Shown: one piece after another, positions 63,501 through 64,000 of the stretch | Layout: every line of letters starts with the position of its first letter | Position numbering within the stretch: the stretch's first letter is position 1 | DNA from: Psococerastis gibbosa | Lineage: Eukaryota; Arthropoda; Insecta; Psocodea; Psocidae | Length of the DNA: 64,000 nt | Assembly (NCBI GenBank): GCA_963971405.1 | Contig: OZ020491.1 | Coordinates: 34,771,019-34,835,018, forward strand | Direction of reading: 5' to 3' | Notes under the pieces: generated by a model | What the model was told of the DNA's origin: nothing | The model's input: only the letters and a program-made list of their open reading frames with translations | The model's database searches: none | Position numbers and translations under genes: made by a program

Positions 63501-64000
63501 GCTCAATGTTAAGTACAATACAGTGAGCCAAAATAAGCAAAATTAAGACACCTATATCTTTTTAAGACCTTTAAAAAAAATAAAATAAGTAAATAGCTAT
63601 TTTTCTAATTCTTGTCGAATGAATTTTTTTTAGCTACATTTACACCGATGAACACGCACGAGCAATTGCTTAATGTTAAGTACAATACAATGAGCCAAAA
63701 TAAGCAAAATTAAGACACCCTTATCATATCAAGACCTTTAAAAAAATAAAATAAGTAAATAGCTATTTTTTTTATTCTTGTCGAATGAATTTTTTTTAGC
63801 TACATTTACACCGATGAACACGCAGGAGCAATTGCTCAATGTTAAGTATAATACATTGAGCCAAAATAAGCAAAATTAAGACACCTATATTTTTCTAAAA
63901 CCTTTAAAAAAAAATAAAATAAGTAAATAGCTATTTTTCTTATTCTTGTCGAATGAATTTTTTTTAGCTACATTTACACCGATGAACACGCAGGAACAAT
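60535..64000 (+). repeat. 21-mer HOR, next copy, cut by window end (3,466 bp seen)
   Basis: It follows the previous copy at 3,494-3,495 bp to the window edge. Private changes include TTTTTTTTTTCTTG at about 62,103, TTGTCGATTG at about 62,283, GCCCAATG at about 62,337 and ACACGCCAAATAAAG at about 63,035. GCTAAATG at about 61,506 and GTTAATTTC before AGCCAAAAAAAGC are shared with the 54.5 kb copy. Confidence 0.85.

Larger units (their letters stand above)
1..64000 (+). repeat. Satellite DNA array, ~167-bp monomer, head-to-tail, entire window
   Basis: The window is filled end to end by a tandem monomer of 166-167 bp, about 380 copies, all in the same orientation. The period is direct: the opening bases recur at 168 and 335 and onward without a break. 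Neighbouring monomers differ at scattered sites and by the length of an A run (7-13), whereas monomers several kilobases apart are often nearly identical, so the array is organised in higher-order repeats. A typical monomer has about 45 G or C in 167 bases. No unique DNA, mobile element or coding sequence interrupts it. A length near the nucleosome/chromatosome size and HOR structure are typical of centromeric or pericentromeric satellites; that role is inferred, not shown. I do not recognise the family. Confidence 0.98.

Noticed and set aside
1..64000. CRISPR array
   Set aside because: The period is 167 bp and the whole unit is conserved; there are no short repeats separated by unique spacers.
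1..64000. Primate alpha satellite
   Set aside because: The length is close to 171 bp, but the sequence has about 27% GC, no recognisable alpha monomer motifs and no CENP-B box.
1..64000. Transposon, LTR or SINE insertions
   Set aside because: I saw no break in the monomer phase other than the truncated monomers and the 5,059 junction, no target-site duplications and no foreign sequence. A runs are internal to every monomer and are not retroposon tails.
1..64000. Telomeric repeats, rRNA or tRNA genes
   Set aside because: No TTAGGG, TTAGG or TTTAGGG tracts, no tRNA-like box sequences or rRNA segments were seen on either strand.
1..64000. Inverted arrays or strand switches
   Set aside because: All monomers examined read in the same orientation; no head-to-head junction was found.

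Overview
The whole 64 kb window is one uninterrupted, head-to-tail tandem array of an AT-rich satellite monomer of about 166-167 bp (roughly 380 copies; about 27% GC by hand count of a typical monomer). I found no gene, tRNA, rRNA, transposon or unique sequence. The array is cut by both window edges, and every copy lies in the same orientation. The only open frames of about 180 bp are three identical minus-strand frames that start at TTG, and these are satellite shadows. This architecture is that of eukaryotic centromeric, pericentromeric or subtelomeric heterochromatin. I cannot name the species. The three CpGs kept in a 27% GC monomer are about the number expected by chance, which hints at a lineage with little DNA methylation, but this is weak evidence.

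Monomers fall into recognisable subtypes, which are arranged in multi-kilobase higher-order repeats (HORs). From left to right: 1-1,000 is repeated at 6,853-7,850. A 10-monomer unit lies at 1,761-3,426, followed by a 9-monomer copy at 3,427-4,926. A disordered stretch follows at 4,927-8,108. Two almost identical 5,718-bp units span 8,109-19,544. A 3,275-bp duplication covers 18.0-24.6 kb, a 6,380-bp duplication covers 20.6-33.4 kb and a 2,772-bp duplication covers 30.9-36.8 kb; these overlap each other. At about 38.8 kb the composition changes to a younger-looking family built on a 4-monomer, 665-bp unit. That family contains a 3,993-bp duplication (38.8-46.4 kb) and, from about 47 kb to the end, four versions of a 21-monomer, 3,494-bp HOR.

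Duplication boundaries fall in register with the monomer, so nearly all offsets are whole numbers of monomers once the 110-bp truncated monomers are counted. This is the signature of unequal exchange. Private single-base variants allow the duplications to be ordered in time, and in the right half four unit lengths (7,486, 2,497, 3,495 and at least 3,354 bp) can be derived from one 21-mer by a small number of independently visible events.

Each typical monomer carries two dyad symmetries: a 12-bp palindrome extended by outer arms, and a second 12-bp palindrome overlapping a 9-bp inverted repeat. There is no match to the mammalian CENP-B box. These dyads, a periodic subtype in which one is destroyed, and the reconstructable duplication history are the points most worth following up. 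All block boundaries were found by eye from shared variants and are good to tens of bases at best.
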